Assembly: GCF_034137685.1 (NCBI RefSeq)
Contig: NZ_CP139418.1
Coordinates: 523,001-587,000 of the forward strand
DNA: 64,000 nt
Direction: 5' to 3'
Source: Streptococcus sp. S1
GTDB lineage: Bacteria > Bacillota > Bacilli > Lactobacillales > Streptococcaceae
How positions within the stretch are numbered: position 1 is the stretch's first letter; every line of letters starts with the position of its first letter. A program made the translations under genes and the position numbers. Shown one piece after another: positions 7,739 to 17,364 of the stretch. The notes under the pieces are model-generated. The model did not search any database. It was not told the origin of the DNA and saw nothing but the letters and a program-made list of their open reading frames with translations.

Positions 7739-10700
7739 ATGAAAAAGAAAGATCTTATTTTTTATGCCGGAGCGGCAGTCTTGATGGCTGTATCTGCTCA
7801 GGGAGTCAGTGCAGATGAGCTGGTTTCAAATGAGGCCACTACTACTGAAGGCAACCAAGTCCAAGCTGAAAAAGCGCCAGAAGTAGCCGTTGCTGAAAAG
7901 TCAGTAGCACCTGTCGCAAGCAACTATGCAGCACCAGCAAATGTGACCGAACCAGCTGTGGCACCTGTGAGCAAGGCCGCAGCTTCAGAAAGTGGGACCC
8001 CATCTGTAGAAAAGGCTACAGATGCATCGACTACTGAGAAAGAAGAAACTCCTCTTCCGTCTGATTCAGGAAGCACGACCTTCTTTAACACAGGCGCTCA
8101 CGCTCCAGCTGGTCGTTCAACAGATGTGGCGGTTCAGCCAAAATCATTCGTTGATGTGAGTAGCCATAACGGAGACATTAGTATTGGAGACTACCGTACC
8201 CTAGCTAATAAAGGCGTGGGCGGTGTCGTTGTCAAATTGACAGAAGACACTTGGTACAAGAACCCAAATGCGGAGAACCAAATTCGTAATGCACAAGCTG
8301 CGGGTCTACAAGTATCGACCTACCACTTCTCACGCTATACTTCTGAGGAAGCAGCGCGTGCAGAAGCGCGGTTCTATATTGCAGCTGCACAACGTTTGAG
8401 TTTGCCAAAGAATACCCTCATGGTCAATGACTTTGAGGATGCCAAGATGCAGCCAAACATTAACCGCAACACCCAAGCCTGGGCTGACGAAATGCGTAAA
8501 AATGGCTACACTAACTTGATGTTCTACACAAGTGCTAGCTGGTTGGATGAAAACAACCTTCGCAAGAAAGGTCCTGTCAACACCGCTCAATTTGGTCTTC
8601 AGAATTTCTGGGTTGCCCAATACCCTTCTCCAAAACTGTCTGTAAACGATGCGAAAAGCTTGCGTTACAATGGGAAAGCTGGCGCGTGGCAGTTCACTTC
8701 TCAAGCGGAATTGCTTCCAGGAAAACACCTATTTGACCACAGTGTGGACTATACAGGTCGCTTCACAGCGAACGCAAAACCTGCCGCAGACCCGACAGAA
8801 GGTAGCTTAAGTGGGAAAATTAACATTGTCAATAACGATACCATGGCGGGACGCTTTGACGTTGTCATCTCAAATGTTAAGGCGCCAAATGGAGTTCGAA
8901 CAGTTTCTGTCCCAATCTGGTCAGAAACAGGTGGTCAAGATGACCTTGTTTGGTATACAGCCAACCGTCAAGCAAACGGGACCTATACCGTCAATGTAAA
9001 AGCAGCGGACCATAAGAACTCAACCGGTCTTTACAATGTCCACCTGTACTATGTTCAGAATAATGGACAATTGACGGGTGTGGGTGGAACAACGACGACA
9101 GTAGCCATTGGAAAGAAAAATCAGACTCCGGTTTCAGCGGATCTGACTATTGTAAAATCAGAAAAAGACGGTACCTTTACCATTACGGCTAAAAATCTTC
9201 AAGGTTTCGAAGGCTACAAGAAAGTGAAGATTCCATTCTGGTCTCAAGCCAATGGGATGAAAGACATTATCTGGTACACTCCGACTCGTCAAGCAGATGG
9301 TTCTTATACCGTTACAGCCAAAGCCAGTGATCATGAAAATGCTGATGGCAAGTACGAAGCGCAAGTCTTCTATGTAGATGCTAAAGGCAAAAACAAATTT
9401 GTGAAAAAGGCTTTTACCGATTATACAGCGACAAAACTGGCCAACGCTGTTGCAGCTGATCTGACTATTACAAAATCAGAAAAAGATGGTACCTTCACCA
9501 TTACGGCTAAGAACCTCCAAGGTTTTGAAGGCTACAAAGAAGTGAAGATTCCATTCTGGTCTCATGCCAATGGGATGAAGGATATCATCTGGTATACTCC
9601 GACTCGCCAGGCAGACGGTTCATATACTATAACGGCTAAGGCTAGTGACCATGAAAAGGCTGATGGCAAGTATGAAGCGCAGGTCTTCTATGTGGATGCT
9701 AAAGGCCAAAACAAGTTTGTCAAGAAAGCCTTTATCGATTACACAGCTTCTAATCCATCTGCTGATCTGACCATTACAAAATCAGAAAAAGACGGCACCT
9801 TCACCATCACGGCTAAGAACCTTCAAGGTTTCGAAGGTTACAAAGAAGTGAAGATTCCATTCTGGTCTCATGCTAATGGGATGAAAGACATTATCTGGTA
9901 CACTCCGACTCGTCAAGCAGATGGTTCTTATACCGTAACAGCCAAAGCGAGTGACCACGAAAATGCTGATGGCAAGTACGAAGCGCAAGTCTTCTATGTG
10001 GACGCTCAAGGCCAAAACAAGTTTGTCAAGAAAGCCTTTATTGATTACAAAAATCAATCTCGTCCAACCGGCACTCTCTTGATCCAAAACAACAATAGGG
10101 ATACGGGTACTTTTGACGTCGTCATCAAGGATGTCTATAGTCCTAAAGGCGTACGGACTGTTCAAGTCCCTACTTGGTCGGATAAGGATGGACAGGATGA
10201 TCTCCGCTGGTACGAAGCGACTCGTCAAGCGAACGGAGATTATAAGGTATCCATCAAAGCGAGCGATCACAAGAACTCTACTGGTAAGTACCATGTTCAC
10301 CTTTACTACATTCAAAATGATGGTTCTCGGATTGGTATTGGTACCACGACTACAGACGTGGAGTTCCGAAATGCCATGACCAAGACGCAAGCTTCTATCA
10401 AGAATGTCAATGCAACGAACGGGACTTATACAGTAGCTGTAGATCAAGCCCCTCAGGGGCGTCAGATTAAGAACATTCGTGTCGCCGCTTGGTCTAAAGC
10501 TCATCAAGAAAATCTTTACTGGTATTCTGCAACGCCGACAGGTATGCACACAGAGATCACAGTTTCTGCTAATAATTACGGTAATGAAGCAGGCAACTAT
10601 ACTACTCACGTCTATGTGGACTACAAAGATGGGGGAGTTGAAGGCTTTAACCTCGGTCAAACAGCCTTGTCTCCACGAAATCAAAAGGTGAATCCACGAA

Positions 10701-11212
10701 CAACCTATTATTCTCAACGGGATCCTCGTTGGGCTGGGAAATATTACGGTGTGAGCAATGTCGATCAGTCAGGTTGTGTACCAACCTCTCTTGCTATGAC
10801 TTTCACAGATATCCTTGGTAGAACTATTTTGCCAACAACAGTAGCTGATTATCTCTACAACAATACTGATTCATTCAACAAAGGTGAAGCAGGAACAGAT
10901 TCTGATGGGATTGTAGCTGCCACTCGTGACTGGGGCTTGAAGAGCCAATTGGTTAATGGAGCTGGAGGCATTGCAGAAGCCCTCATGGCTGGCAAGCATG
11001 TACTTGCTGCGGTAGGCAATAGCCAATTCACCAGTGATCCTTATACCCATGAGTTGGTCTTGCATGGCTATGATAATGGTAGAACCTATGTCCGCGATCC
11101 ATATAATAGTGGCAACAACGGCTGGTATTCGATCAATTATCTCCACTCTATTAAGAGTAAAGACCCAATGGATAACAAGCTTGGAGCACCTTTCTTCTCT
11201 ATTTTTGCATAA
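7739..11212 (+). CDS. Secreted cell-wall hydrolase: GH25 muramidase, six Bsp-like repeats, C39-type peptidase domain
   Basis: Exported wall-active protein of 1157 aa. A signal peptide covers about residues 1-25 (cleavage near VSADE), then an Ala/Thr/Glu-rich linker to about 134. Residues 134-342 are a GH25 lysozyme domain with FVDVSSHNGD and the acidic pair in NDFED. Six repeats of the GBS-Bsp-like type follow (about 356-977); the middle three are nearly identical and contain PFWSHANGMKD or a one-residue variant. Residues 984-1157 form a C39-like peptidase with the Cys in QSGCVPTSLAM, the His in THELVLHGYD and the Asp in VRDPYNS. No LPXTG is present, so the repeats probably bind the wall. The paralogue downstream shares the N-terminus and repeats but has a CHAP domain. 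Likely substrates are glycan strands (GH25) and peptide bonds (C39), which is inference. Confidence 0.9.
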   Translation: MKKKDLIFYAGAAVLMAVSAQGVSADELVSNEATTTEGNQVQAEKAPEVAVAEKSVAPVASNYAAPANVTEPAVAPVSKAAASESGTPSVEKATDASTTEKEETPLPSDSGSTTFFNTGAHAPAGRSTDVAVQPKSFVDVSSHNGDISIGDYRTLANKGVGGVVVKLTEDTWYKNPNAENQIRNAQAAGLQVSTYHFSRYTSEEAARAEARFYIAAAQRLSLPKNTLMVNDFEDAKMQPNINRNTQAWADEMRKNGYTNLMFYTSASWLDENNLRKKGPVNTAQFGLQNFWVAQYPSPKLSVNDAKSLRYNGKAGAWQFTSQAELLPGKHLFDHSVDYTGRFTANAKPAADPTEGSLSGKINIVNNDTMAGRFDVVISNVKAPNGVRTVSVPIWSETGGQDDLVWYTANRQANGTYTVNVKAADHKNSTGLYNVHLYYVQNNGQLTGVGGTTTTVAIGKKNQTPVSADLTIVKSEKDGTFTITAKNLQGFEGYKKVKIPFWSQANGMKDIIWYTPTRQADGSYTVTAKASDHENADGKYEAQVFYVDAKGKNKFVKKAFTDYTATKLANAVAADLTITKSEKDGTFTITAKNLQGFEGYKEVKIPFWSHANGMKDIIWYTPTRQADGSYTITAKASDHEKADGKYEAQVFYVDAKGQNKFVKKAFIDYTASNPSADLTITKSEKDGTFTITAKNLQGFEGYKEVKIPFWSHANGMKDIIWYTPTRQADGSYTVTAKASDHENADGKYEAQVFYVDAQGQNKFVKKAFIDYKNQSRPTGTLLIQNNNRDTGTFDVVIKDVYSPKGVRTVQVPTWSDKDGQDDLRWYEATRQANGDYKVSIKASDHKNSTGKYHVHLYYIQNDGSRIGIGTTTTDVEFRNAMTKTQASIKNVNATNGTYTVAVDQAPQGRQIKNIRVAAWSKAHQENLYWYSATPTGMHTEITVSANNYGNEAGNYTTHVYVDYKDGGVEGFNLGQTALSPRNQKVNPRTTYYSQRDPRWAGKYYGVSNVDQSGCVPTSLAMTFTDILGRTILPTTVADYLYNNTDSFNKGEAGTDSDGIVAATRDWGLKSQLVNGAGGIAEALMAGKHVLAAVGNSQFTSDPYTHELVLHGYDNGRTYVRDPYNSGNNGWYSINYLHSIKSKDPMDNKLGAPFFSIFA

Positions 11213-11219
11213 GCTAATC

Positions 11220-11246
11220 AGAAGGCCAATCTGGCCTTCTGTTTTC
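11220..11246 (+). terminator. Terminator after the GH25-C39 gene
   Basis: Perfect 9-bp stem AGAAGGCCA / TGGCCTTCT with ATC loop, then a T-rich tract, 7 bp after the stop codon. Confidence 0.9.
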
Positions 11247-11303
11247 TTTAAAAACAGGATAAAATCTTCTAATGAAGTTGTTTCGTGATCTGGCGATTTG
11301 TGC

Positions 11304-11309
11304 TATAAT
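11304..11309 (+). promoter_or_regulatory. -10 element of the CHAP hydrolase gene
   Basis: TATAAT preceded by TG-C (extended -10-like, TGCTATAAT). The -35 is poor. The leader downstream carries GTATAAA and AGGGAAGTT, also found before the paralogue at 7739. Confidence 0.6.
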
Positions 11310-11356
11310 ACTACTATGTGGGTAGAATCCGTATAAAAAAATGTAAGGGAAGTTAA

Positions 11357-13816
11357 ATGAAAAAGAAAGATCTTATTGTTTATGCTGGGGCAGCGGTTTT
11401 ATTAGCCTTTTCGACACAACAGGTCAAGGCAGATGAGCAAGTCGCAGCCGATCAAACCTCAGAAAATACTTCAGCTGTCGTTTTGAAAACAACAACGGTA
11501 TCAGAAACTCAGAATATTGCAACCGATGGGGTGAAAACTGATCAAGCAGTTCAGACAGAAAAATCTGTTGTAACAGAGACAGCACCTGTCACACCGACTG
11601 TTGGCAATAACCCGTCTTTTGATAAGGGAACTAGCGACAAGGTTGTATCAGAGAATCCAGCACCTGCTGTGGGAGCTAGTCGCGCTCCCTATGGCGCACG
11701 GGCACGGGTGGTAGAAGCGAGAAATGAGAGTGTCCCTCAACAGGATTCTCCGGTTTCTGCAGATTTGAATATTAAAAAATCAGAGTCAGAAGAAGGTACT
11801 TTTACTATCACAGCTAAGAATCTCCAAGGATTCGATGGTTATAAAGAAGTGAAGATTCCATTCTGGTCTCATGCCAATGGCATGAAAGACATTGTCTGGT
11901 ACACTCCGACTCGTCAAGCAGATGGTTCATATACCGTAACAGCTAAAGCGAGTGCTCACGAAAATGCTGATGGCAAGTACGAGGCGCAAGTTTTCTATGT
12001 AGATGCTCAAGGTCAAAACAAGTTTGTGAAAAAGGCCTTTATTGATTATACAGCTCCCAAACCATCTGCTGATCTGACCATTACGAAATCAGAAAAAGAG
12101 GGTACCTTCACAATCACCGCTAAGAATCTCCAAGGATTCGATGGTTATAAAGAAGTGAAGATTCCATTCTGGTCTCATGCCAATGGTATGAAAGACATTG
12201 TCTGGTACACTCCGACGCGTCAAGCAGATGGTTCATACACTGTAACTGCGAAAGCAAATGACCACGAAAACGCTGATGGCAAGTATGAGGCGCAAGTCTT
12301 CTATGTGGACGCCCAAGGTCGAAACAAGTTTGTGAAAAAGGCCTTTGTTGATTATACAGCTCCCAAACCATCTGCTGATTTGACCATAAAAAAATCAGAA
12401 AAAGAGGGCACCTTCACGATTACTGCCAAGAATCTTCAAGGTTTCGATGGCTATAAGGAAGTGAAGATTCCATTCTGGTCTCATGCGAATGGCATGAAAG
12501 ACATTGTCTGGTACACTCCGACTCGCCAAGCAGATGGTTCCTACACAGTGACTGCGAAAGCTAGTGATCACGAAAATGCCGATGGCAAGTATGAAGCGCA
12601 AGTTTTCTATGTGGATGCCAAGGGTCAAAACAAGTTTGTCAAAAAAGCCTTTATTGATTTCAAAAATCAATCTCGTCCAACTGGCAATCTTATTATTCAA
12701 AACAACAACAAGGATACGGGGACTTTTGACGTCATCATTAAGGATGTCTACAGCCCTAAAGGTGTGCGAACAGTCCAAGTCCCAACTTGGTCTGATAAGG
12801 ACGGTCAAGACGATATTCGCTGGTATGAAGCGACTCGCCAATCAAATGGAGACTACAAGGTATCCATCAAAGCGAGCGATCATAAGAACTCTACTGGTAA
12901 GTACCATATCCACCTCTACTACATCCAAAATGATGGCTCTCGTGTGGGTGTTGGAACAACGACTACAGAAGTCGAATTCCGAAATGCTAAGACAAAGACA
13001 CAAACAGGGATCAAGAATGTTAATTCTGGTGCTGGAACCTATACGGTAACGGTGGATCAAGCGCCTCAGGGACGCCGGATTAAGAATATCCGTGTTGCTG
13101 TCTGGTCTAAAGCACATCAAGAAAATCTTTTCTGGTATGCAACAGCACCTTCTGGTATGCACACAGAAGTGCAAGTTTCTACAGCCAATCACCAGTATCA
13201 ACAGGGAAACTACACCACTCACGTCTATGTAGATTATGTCGATGGTGGTGTTGAAGGATTTAACCTTGGTCAAACAGCCCTCCATCCTCGTGTAACAGCA
13301 GATCAAACTGCTTTTAGTCCTCGTGTGCCGAATGGGCAACGGGACCGTGTCTTACGGGCAGCAGCTAGTCTAGTTGGCGTTCGTGGCGGTACCGCAGCTC
13401 ACCATCAATTGGTTAATGATTATAACAGTGTCAAACCACTTCCAGTGGGGTATGCAGTGAAAACGACCGATGATTGGTGTGATATCTTTGTCACAACAGT
13501 CTTCCAGCGGGAAGGTTTGAGCGGTTTGATTGGTCGTGAATGTGGAGTTGAACGTCACATTCAGATCTTCAAACGCTTGGGCATTTGGAATGAAAATGGT
13601 GCCTCTACACCAAAAGCAGGGGATATCATCACCTTTAACTGGGATCAAAATAGCCAGCCAAATAACGGCTTTGCGGATCACATCGGAATTGTCGAAAGCG
13701 TCTCAAATGGGATCATTCATACCATTGAAGGAAACTCCAACAACCAAGTCCGTCGCAATACCTACCGGATCGGCCATGGCAATATTCGTGGATTTGCAAC
13801 CCCTCGCTATCAATAA
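11357..13816 (+). CDS. Secreted cell-wall hydrolase with five Bsp-like repeats and a C-terminal CHAP domain
   Basis: An 819-aa exported protein and clear paralogue of the preceding gene; both start MKKKDLI-YAGAAVL. The signal peptide is about residues 1-25 and a Thr/Val/Ala-rich linker runs to about 130. Five GBS-Bsp-like repeats cover about 133-643. The first three are nearly identical to one another and to the middle repeats of the upstream protein; the last two match its final two. The CHAP amidase/endopeptidase domain is at about 655-819, with Cys in DDWCDIF, His in FADHIGIVE and the polar residue in IEGNSNN. It has its own promoter and a terminator just after the stop. It probably cuts peptidoglycan stem peptides or the amide bond during growth or division, which is inference from the family. 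Confidence 0.9.
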   Translation: MKKKDLIVYAGAAVLLAFSTQQVKADEQVAADQTSENTSAVVLKTTTVSETQNIATDGVKTDQAVQTEKSVVTETAPVTPTVGNNPSFDKGTSDKVVSENPAPAVGASRAPYGARARVVEARNESVPQQDSPVSADLNIKKSESEEGTFTITAKNLQGFDGYKEVKIPFWSHANGMKDIVWYTPTRQADGSYTVTAKASAHENADGKYEAQVFYVDAQGQNKFVKKAFIDYTAPKPSADLTITKSEKEGTFTITAKNLQGFDGYKEVKIPFWSHANGMKDIVWYTPTRQADGSYTVTAKANDHENADGKYEAQVFYVDAQGRNKFVKKAFVDYTAPKPSADLTIKKSEKEGTFTITAKNLQGFDGYKEVKIPFWSHANGMKDIVWYTPTRQADGSYTVTAKASDHENADGKYEAQVFYVDAKGQNKFVKKAFIDFKNQSRPTGNLIIQNNNKDTGTFDVIIKDVYSPKGVRTVQVPTWSDKDGQDDIRWYEATRQSNGDYKVSIKASDHKNSTGKYHIHLYYIQNDGSRVGVGTTTTEVEFRNAKTKTQTGIKNVNSGAGTYTVTVDQAPQGRRIKNIRVAVWSKAHQENLFWYATAPSGMHTEVQVSTANHQYQQGNYTTHVYVDYVDGGVEGFNLGQTALHPRVTADQTAFSPRVPNGQRDRVLRAAASLVGVRGGTAAHHQLVNDYNSVKPLPVGYAVKTTDDWCDIFVTTVFQREGLSGLIGRECGVERHIQIFKRLGIWNENGASTPKAGDIITFNWDQNSQPNNGFADHIGIVESVSNGIIHTIEGNSNNQVRRNTYRIGHGNIRGFATPRYQ

Positions 13817-13846
13817 TAAAAAAAGAAGCCTGTGGCTTCTTTTTTG
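13817..13846 (+). terminator. Terminator after the CHAP hydrolase gene
   Basis: Stem AAAAGAAGCC / GGCTTCTTTT with TGT loop and T tract directly after the stop codon. Confidence 0.9.
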
Positions 13847-13868
13847 AATGAAGACAAAGTCATTCTAA

Positions 13869-14095
13869 AAACTTTCCTTAGGTGAGTACGGACGTCAGCG
13901 AACTTCAAAGAAGTTCCATGACTAATTATTGAGCCTAAGGTCTCAATAATTCCGAGTGCTAGAAACACTATTGTTTCTAGCACTTTTCTCACGGCGGAAA
14001 GTTTCAGAAGATGATTGAATAACTCTAAGCAATAAAATTTTTTGTCTTAATGGAAGTTATTAGATTGTCTATAACAACGGTTTGTTTACATTCTC
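13869..14095. repeat. Structured intergenic repeat, short copy (see 23693)
   Basis: No gene here. The first 136 bp are closed by an inverted repeat, AAACTTTCC (13869-13877) with GGAAAGTTT (13996-14004). Inside are three perfect hairpins: GAACTTC-AAA-GAAGTTC (13900-13916), AATTATTGAG / CTCAATAATT (13924-13951) and GTGCTAGAAAC / GTTTCTAGCAC (13956-13983). About 90 further bp to 14095 are also similar to the copy at 23693. The middle hairpin is replaced by different sequence in the other copy. Confidence 0.8.
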
Positions 14096-14096
14096 C

Positions 14097-14121
14097 AAAG
14101 AAGCCCTATGGCTTCTTTTTT
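14097..14121. terminator. Hairpin at the end of the RluD-type gene
   Basis: AAGAAGCC-CTAT-GGCTTCTT with a T tract on the plus strand, abutting the stop codon of the minus-strand pseudouridine synthase gene. It is likely usable from both sides. Confidence 0.6.
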
Positions 14122-14985
14122 TCAATCTTTCAACCCTTCTTCAAAACTCTTGGAAGGGGCTTCGACTTGGATGGTTTCAAGGGTTAATGGATTGGTAAAG
14201 GTCAAGCGGTGAGCATGGAGCATGAGTCGTTCTCCGCGTGCAGGGTTATAGAGAGGATCCCCGACAATCGGGTGCCCATGATGGGATAGATGAACCCGGA
14301 TCTGATGGGTACGCCCCGTCTTGAGCTGGCATTTGACCAGGCTGTTTCGCCCGATTTTTTTCAGTTGCGTCACCTGGGTTTCTGCATACTGCCCCTTGCG
14401 TGGATCGACCAGGCGCTTGCGCCGATCGTGGCGATCGCGTCCGATTTTATCCTTGTAGACGATGGTTTTTTGTGCTAAGCTACCTTGGATCAAGGCCCAG
14501 TACTCGCGTTGGATGTTTTTATCTTCCAAAATGCGGTTGAGAATGGGCAGGATAAAAGGATTTTTGGCAAATAAAATCGCCCCGCTGGTTTCCTTGTCTA
14601 GGCGGTGCACGACGTAGCAGGTGGATCCAACATAGCTGGAAACATGGTTGAGAAGAGCAATTTCTGTCGGCTCATTGGCATGGGTTTTCATGCCTTCAGG
14701 CTTATTAACGATGATGACATGCTCATCCTGATAGAGTTCTTCAACCAGACTCGGATCTCCGGCTGGGAGCTCTTTTTCAGGGTAATCATCTGTGTCAAAG
14801 ATCAGCTGGATCTGGTCTCCTTTTTGAACGGGGCTCTGCCAGTTGATGGTCTCGCCATTGACCAAGACGTGCTTCTTGGTTCGTAAAAAATGCCGGATCT
14901 TACGGGGAATGAGGAAGTAGTCCTCAAGCAGCTCTTTCACAGTCATCTGGGGAAAGGATTGTGGGATGGTAAATTGATAGTTCAT
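14122..14985 (-). CDS. RluA/RluD family 23S rRNA pseudouridine synthase
   Basis: Converts uridines of structured RNA, probably 23S rRNA, to pseudouridine. I start at ATG 14985 (MNYQFTIPQSFPQM), giving 287 aa. A longer open frame upstream has no coding character and runs into the divergent promoter region. An S4-like N-terminal part (VLVNGETINW) precedes the catalytic motif HRLDKETSGAILFAK, where the Asp is the nucleophile. The C-terminal LKTGRTHQIRVHLSHHGHPIVGD block is the other family signature. It is divergent from the PBP2A gene with 103 bp between starts. Which uridine it modifies cannot be told. Confidence 0.9.
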   Translation of the reverse strand: MNYQFTIPQSFPQMTVKELLEDYFLIPRKIRHFLRTKKHVLVNGETINWQSPVQKGDQIQLIFDTDDYPEKELPAGDPSLVEELYQDEHVIIVNKPEGMKTHANEPTEIALLNHVSSYVGSTCYVVHRLDKETSGAILFAKNPFILPILNRILEDKNIQREYWALIQGSLAQKTIVYKDKIGRDRHDRRKRLVDPRKGQYAETQVTQLKKIGRNSLVKCQLKTGRTHQIRVHLSHHGHPIVGDPLYNPARGERLMLHAHRLTFTNPLTLETIQVEAPSKSFEEGLKD

Positions 14986-15088
14986 GACCCTATTGTAGCA
15001 AAATCTAAGCTTAAAGAAAACTAAATGGGAGAAGGGAATGAGCGATCTTTTCTTGCTAGGACAAGGATAAGGTGTTAAAATAACAGAT

Positions 15089-17323
15089 ATGAATAGAATA
15101 AAAGAATTATTTGAAAACCTGATCACTTTTTTTAGAAAGGATCATCCCCCAAAAGCGGTGGCAGAAGAAGTGCCAGAAACAGAACTACAGGAAGAGACAG
15201 TAGAGCCAACCTATAGTCGCTCAGGCAAGCACAAAAGCAAGCCCCTCTCTCAGCACCCCTTCCGTCGTTTTTGGCGCCGCTTCCATTTGACCAAGATTCT
15301 CCTGATCATTGGGCTAGGCTTTAGCCTCTTGACAGGGGGCTATCTCTTCTACCTCGCTAAGACGACCAACGTCAAGGATTTGCAGAGTGCACTGAAGGCG
15401 ACCACCATTATCTATGATAAGAATGGGGACCAGGCGGGAAGTTTGACCGGGCAAAAAGGAACCTATGTCGAACTCGATGCCATTAGTGAGAATCTGCAAA
15501 ATGCCGTGGTCGCAACAGAGGACCGGAGCTTTTACAAGAATAACGGGATCAACTATGGTCGCTTCTTCTTAGCGATTTTGACCCTGGGTCGCTCAGGTGG
15601 TGGTTCGACTATCACCCAGCAGCTAGCCAAGAATGCTTATCTGTCTCAGGATCAGACGGTGGAACGCAAGGCCAAGGAATTCTTCCTAGCGCTTGAAATC
15701 AATAAGAAATACAGTAAAAAAGAGATCCTCACCATGTACCTCAACAATGCCTATTTTGGAAATGGGGTTTGGGGAATTGAGGATGCTTCCAAGAAGTATT
15801 TTGGGGTTTCAGCTAGTCAATTAAGCCTGGATCAGTCCGCGGTACTCGCCGGTATGCTCAAGGGGCCTGAAATCTATAATCCGCTCTATTCGGTAGAGAA
15901 TGCGACCAATCGCCGCAATACTGTCCTCCAAAATATGGTGGCAGCTGGCTATATTGACCAGAAAACAGCTGATCAGTCTGCTGCTGTCGATATCCATGGC
16001 CAGCTGGTCGATGCCTATGAAGGCAAGTCGGAGGATTACCGCTACCCATCCTATTTTGATGCGGTTATCAATGAAGCGGTCAATAAATACGGCTTGACCG
16101 AAGAAGACATTGTCAAAAATGGCTACCGGATCTACACCGAGCTGGATCAGAATTACCAAGCAAGCATGCAGGTGATCTATGACAATACGGCCCTCTTCCC
16201 AGTAGCGGAAGACGGCACGCGCGCGGAATCTGGTAGTGTCGCCCTCGATCCTAAGACCGGAGGGGTTCGGGCTCTCGTAGGGCGTGTCGGAAGCGATCAA
16301 AATCCAGGTTTCCGTACCTACAACTACGCTACCCAGGCTGCCCGTAGTCCGGGATCAACCATCAAACCATTAGTCGTCTATAGCCCAGCTGTTGCTGAAG
16401 GTTGGTCGACTAATAAGGAGTTGGACAATAGTACCACCCAATATGGAAGCTATGAGGTTAATAACTATGCGGGAATCCAGTCGAGCCCAACGGTACCAAT
16501 GTACCAGGCTTTGGCAGAATCCCTTAACCTTCCAGCCGTAGCAACGGCGAATGAATTGGGTCTCGATACGGTCTTTGAATACGGGAAAAAATTCGGGCTC
16601 AACATGGACAAGGTGGACAAGTCGCTTGCCGTTGCCTTGGGAGCCGGTGTGACAACCAATCCAATGCAGATGGCACAAGCTTATGGGACCTTCGCCAATG
16701 GTGGGGTCATGAATGATGCCCATCTCATTACCAAGATTGAAAATGCAAGTGGACAAGTGGTCAAGAGTCACAGTCAGAAATCAACACGGGTGCTTAGTGG
16801 ATCCACAACGGATAAGATGACCAATATGATGCTGGGGACCTTCAGTAATGGTACAGGGGTCAACGCTGCACCATATGGTTATACTATGGCAGGGAAAACT
16901 GGTACGACAGAGACCAGCTTTAACAAGGATCTCTCTGGAGACCAATGGGTAATCGGCTACACGCCAGATGTTGTCATCAGTCAATGGCTTGGTTTCCCAA
17001 CGACCGATGAAGGTCATTACCTAACCGATAGTAGTGCTGGGACGGCGTCGGAGATCTTTCGTAATGTCGCAAGCAGTGTCCTGCCTTATACAGACGGTAC
17101 TCAGTTTGACTCGGTGAAGAACTCCTATGCTGAAAATGGTATTGCGCCAGTCGGAGAAGAAACGACAGAAACAGATAGCAAAGAAGACAAAGGTTTCTTT
17201 GAGGATGTCAAAGAGAAGGCATCGAATATGGTCGATGATGCGAAAAAAGCAATCGACGAAGCCGATATCCCAGGAAAAGCGAAAAACGCTTGGGATACCT
17301 TCAAAGGCTGGCTTGGTTTCTAA
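15089..17323 (+). CDS. pbp2A: Class A penicillin-binding protein 2A
   Basis: Bifunctional peptidoglycan polymerase and cross-linker, 744 aa. A basic cytoplasmic tail of about 70 residues is followed by one membrane helix (LLIIGLGFSLLTGGYLFYLA). The GT51 glycosyltransferase domain has the catalytic EDRSFYKNNG motif near residue 148 and GGSTITQQLAKN. The transpeptidase domain has SPGSTIKP (SxxK, near 420), SLN (SxN, near 477) and GKTGTT (KTG, near 602). A charged Glu/Lys/Asp-rich tail ends the protein. Length and position before rpmG-secE-nusG match pneumococcal PBP2A. No missing active-site residue is seen. It is divergent from the RluD-type gene. Confidence 0.93.
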   Translation: MNRIKELFENLITFFRKDHPPKAVAEEVPETELQEETVEPTYSRSGKHKSKPLSQHPFRRFWRRFHLTKILLIIGLGFSLLTGGYLFYLAKTTNVKDLQSALKATTIIYDKNGDQAGSLTGQKGTYVELDAISENLQNAVVATEDRSFYKNNGINYGRFFLAILTLGRSGGGSTITQQLAKNAYLSQDQTVERKAKEFFLALEINKKYSKKEILTMYLNNAYFGNGVWGIEDASKKYFGVSASQLSLDQSAVLAGMLKGPEIYNPLYSVENATNRRNTVLQNMVAAGYIDQKTADQSAAVDIHGQLVDAYEGKSEDYRYPSYFDAVINEAVNKYGLTEEDIVKNGYRIYTELDQNYQASMQVIYDNTALFPVAEDGTRAESGSVALDPKTGGVRALVGRVGSDQNPGFRTYNYATQAARSPGSTIKPLVVYSPAVAEGWSTNKELDNSTTQYGSYEVNNYAGIQSSPTVPMYQALAESLNLPAVATANELGLDTVFEYGKKFGLNMDKVDKSLAVALGAGVTTNPMQMAQAYGTFANGGVMNDAHLITKIENASGQVVKSHSQKSTRVLSGSTTDKMTNMMLGTFSNGTGVNAAPYGYTMAGKTGTTETSFNKDLSGDQWVIGYTPDVVISQWLGFPTTDEGHYLTDSSAGTASEIFRNVASSVLPYTDGTQFDSVKNSYAENGIAPVGEETTETDSKEDKGFFEDVKEKASNMVDDAKKAIDEADIPGKAKNAWDTFKGWLGF

Positions 17324-17325
17324 TC

Positions 17326-17362
17326 AAAAAAACGATTCAGAACTTCTTCTGAATCGTTTTGT
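17326..17362. terminator. Bidirectional terminator between pbp2A and the zinc peptidase gene
   Basis: Stem ACGATTCAGAA / TTCTGAATCGT flanked by A and T tracts between two convergent genes. Confidence 0.92.
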
Positions 17363-17364
17363 AT

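Noticed and set aside
9782..10717. 311-aa minus-strand frame inside the GH25-C39 gene
   Set aside because: Shadow of a highly biased repeat-containing gene on the plus strand; no RBS and no recognisable domain.
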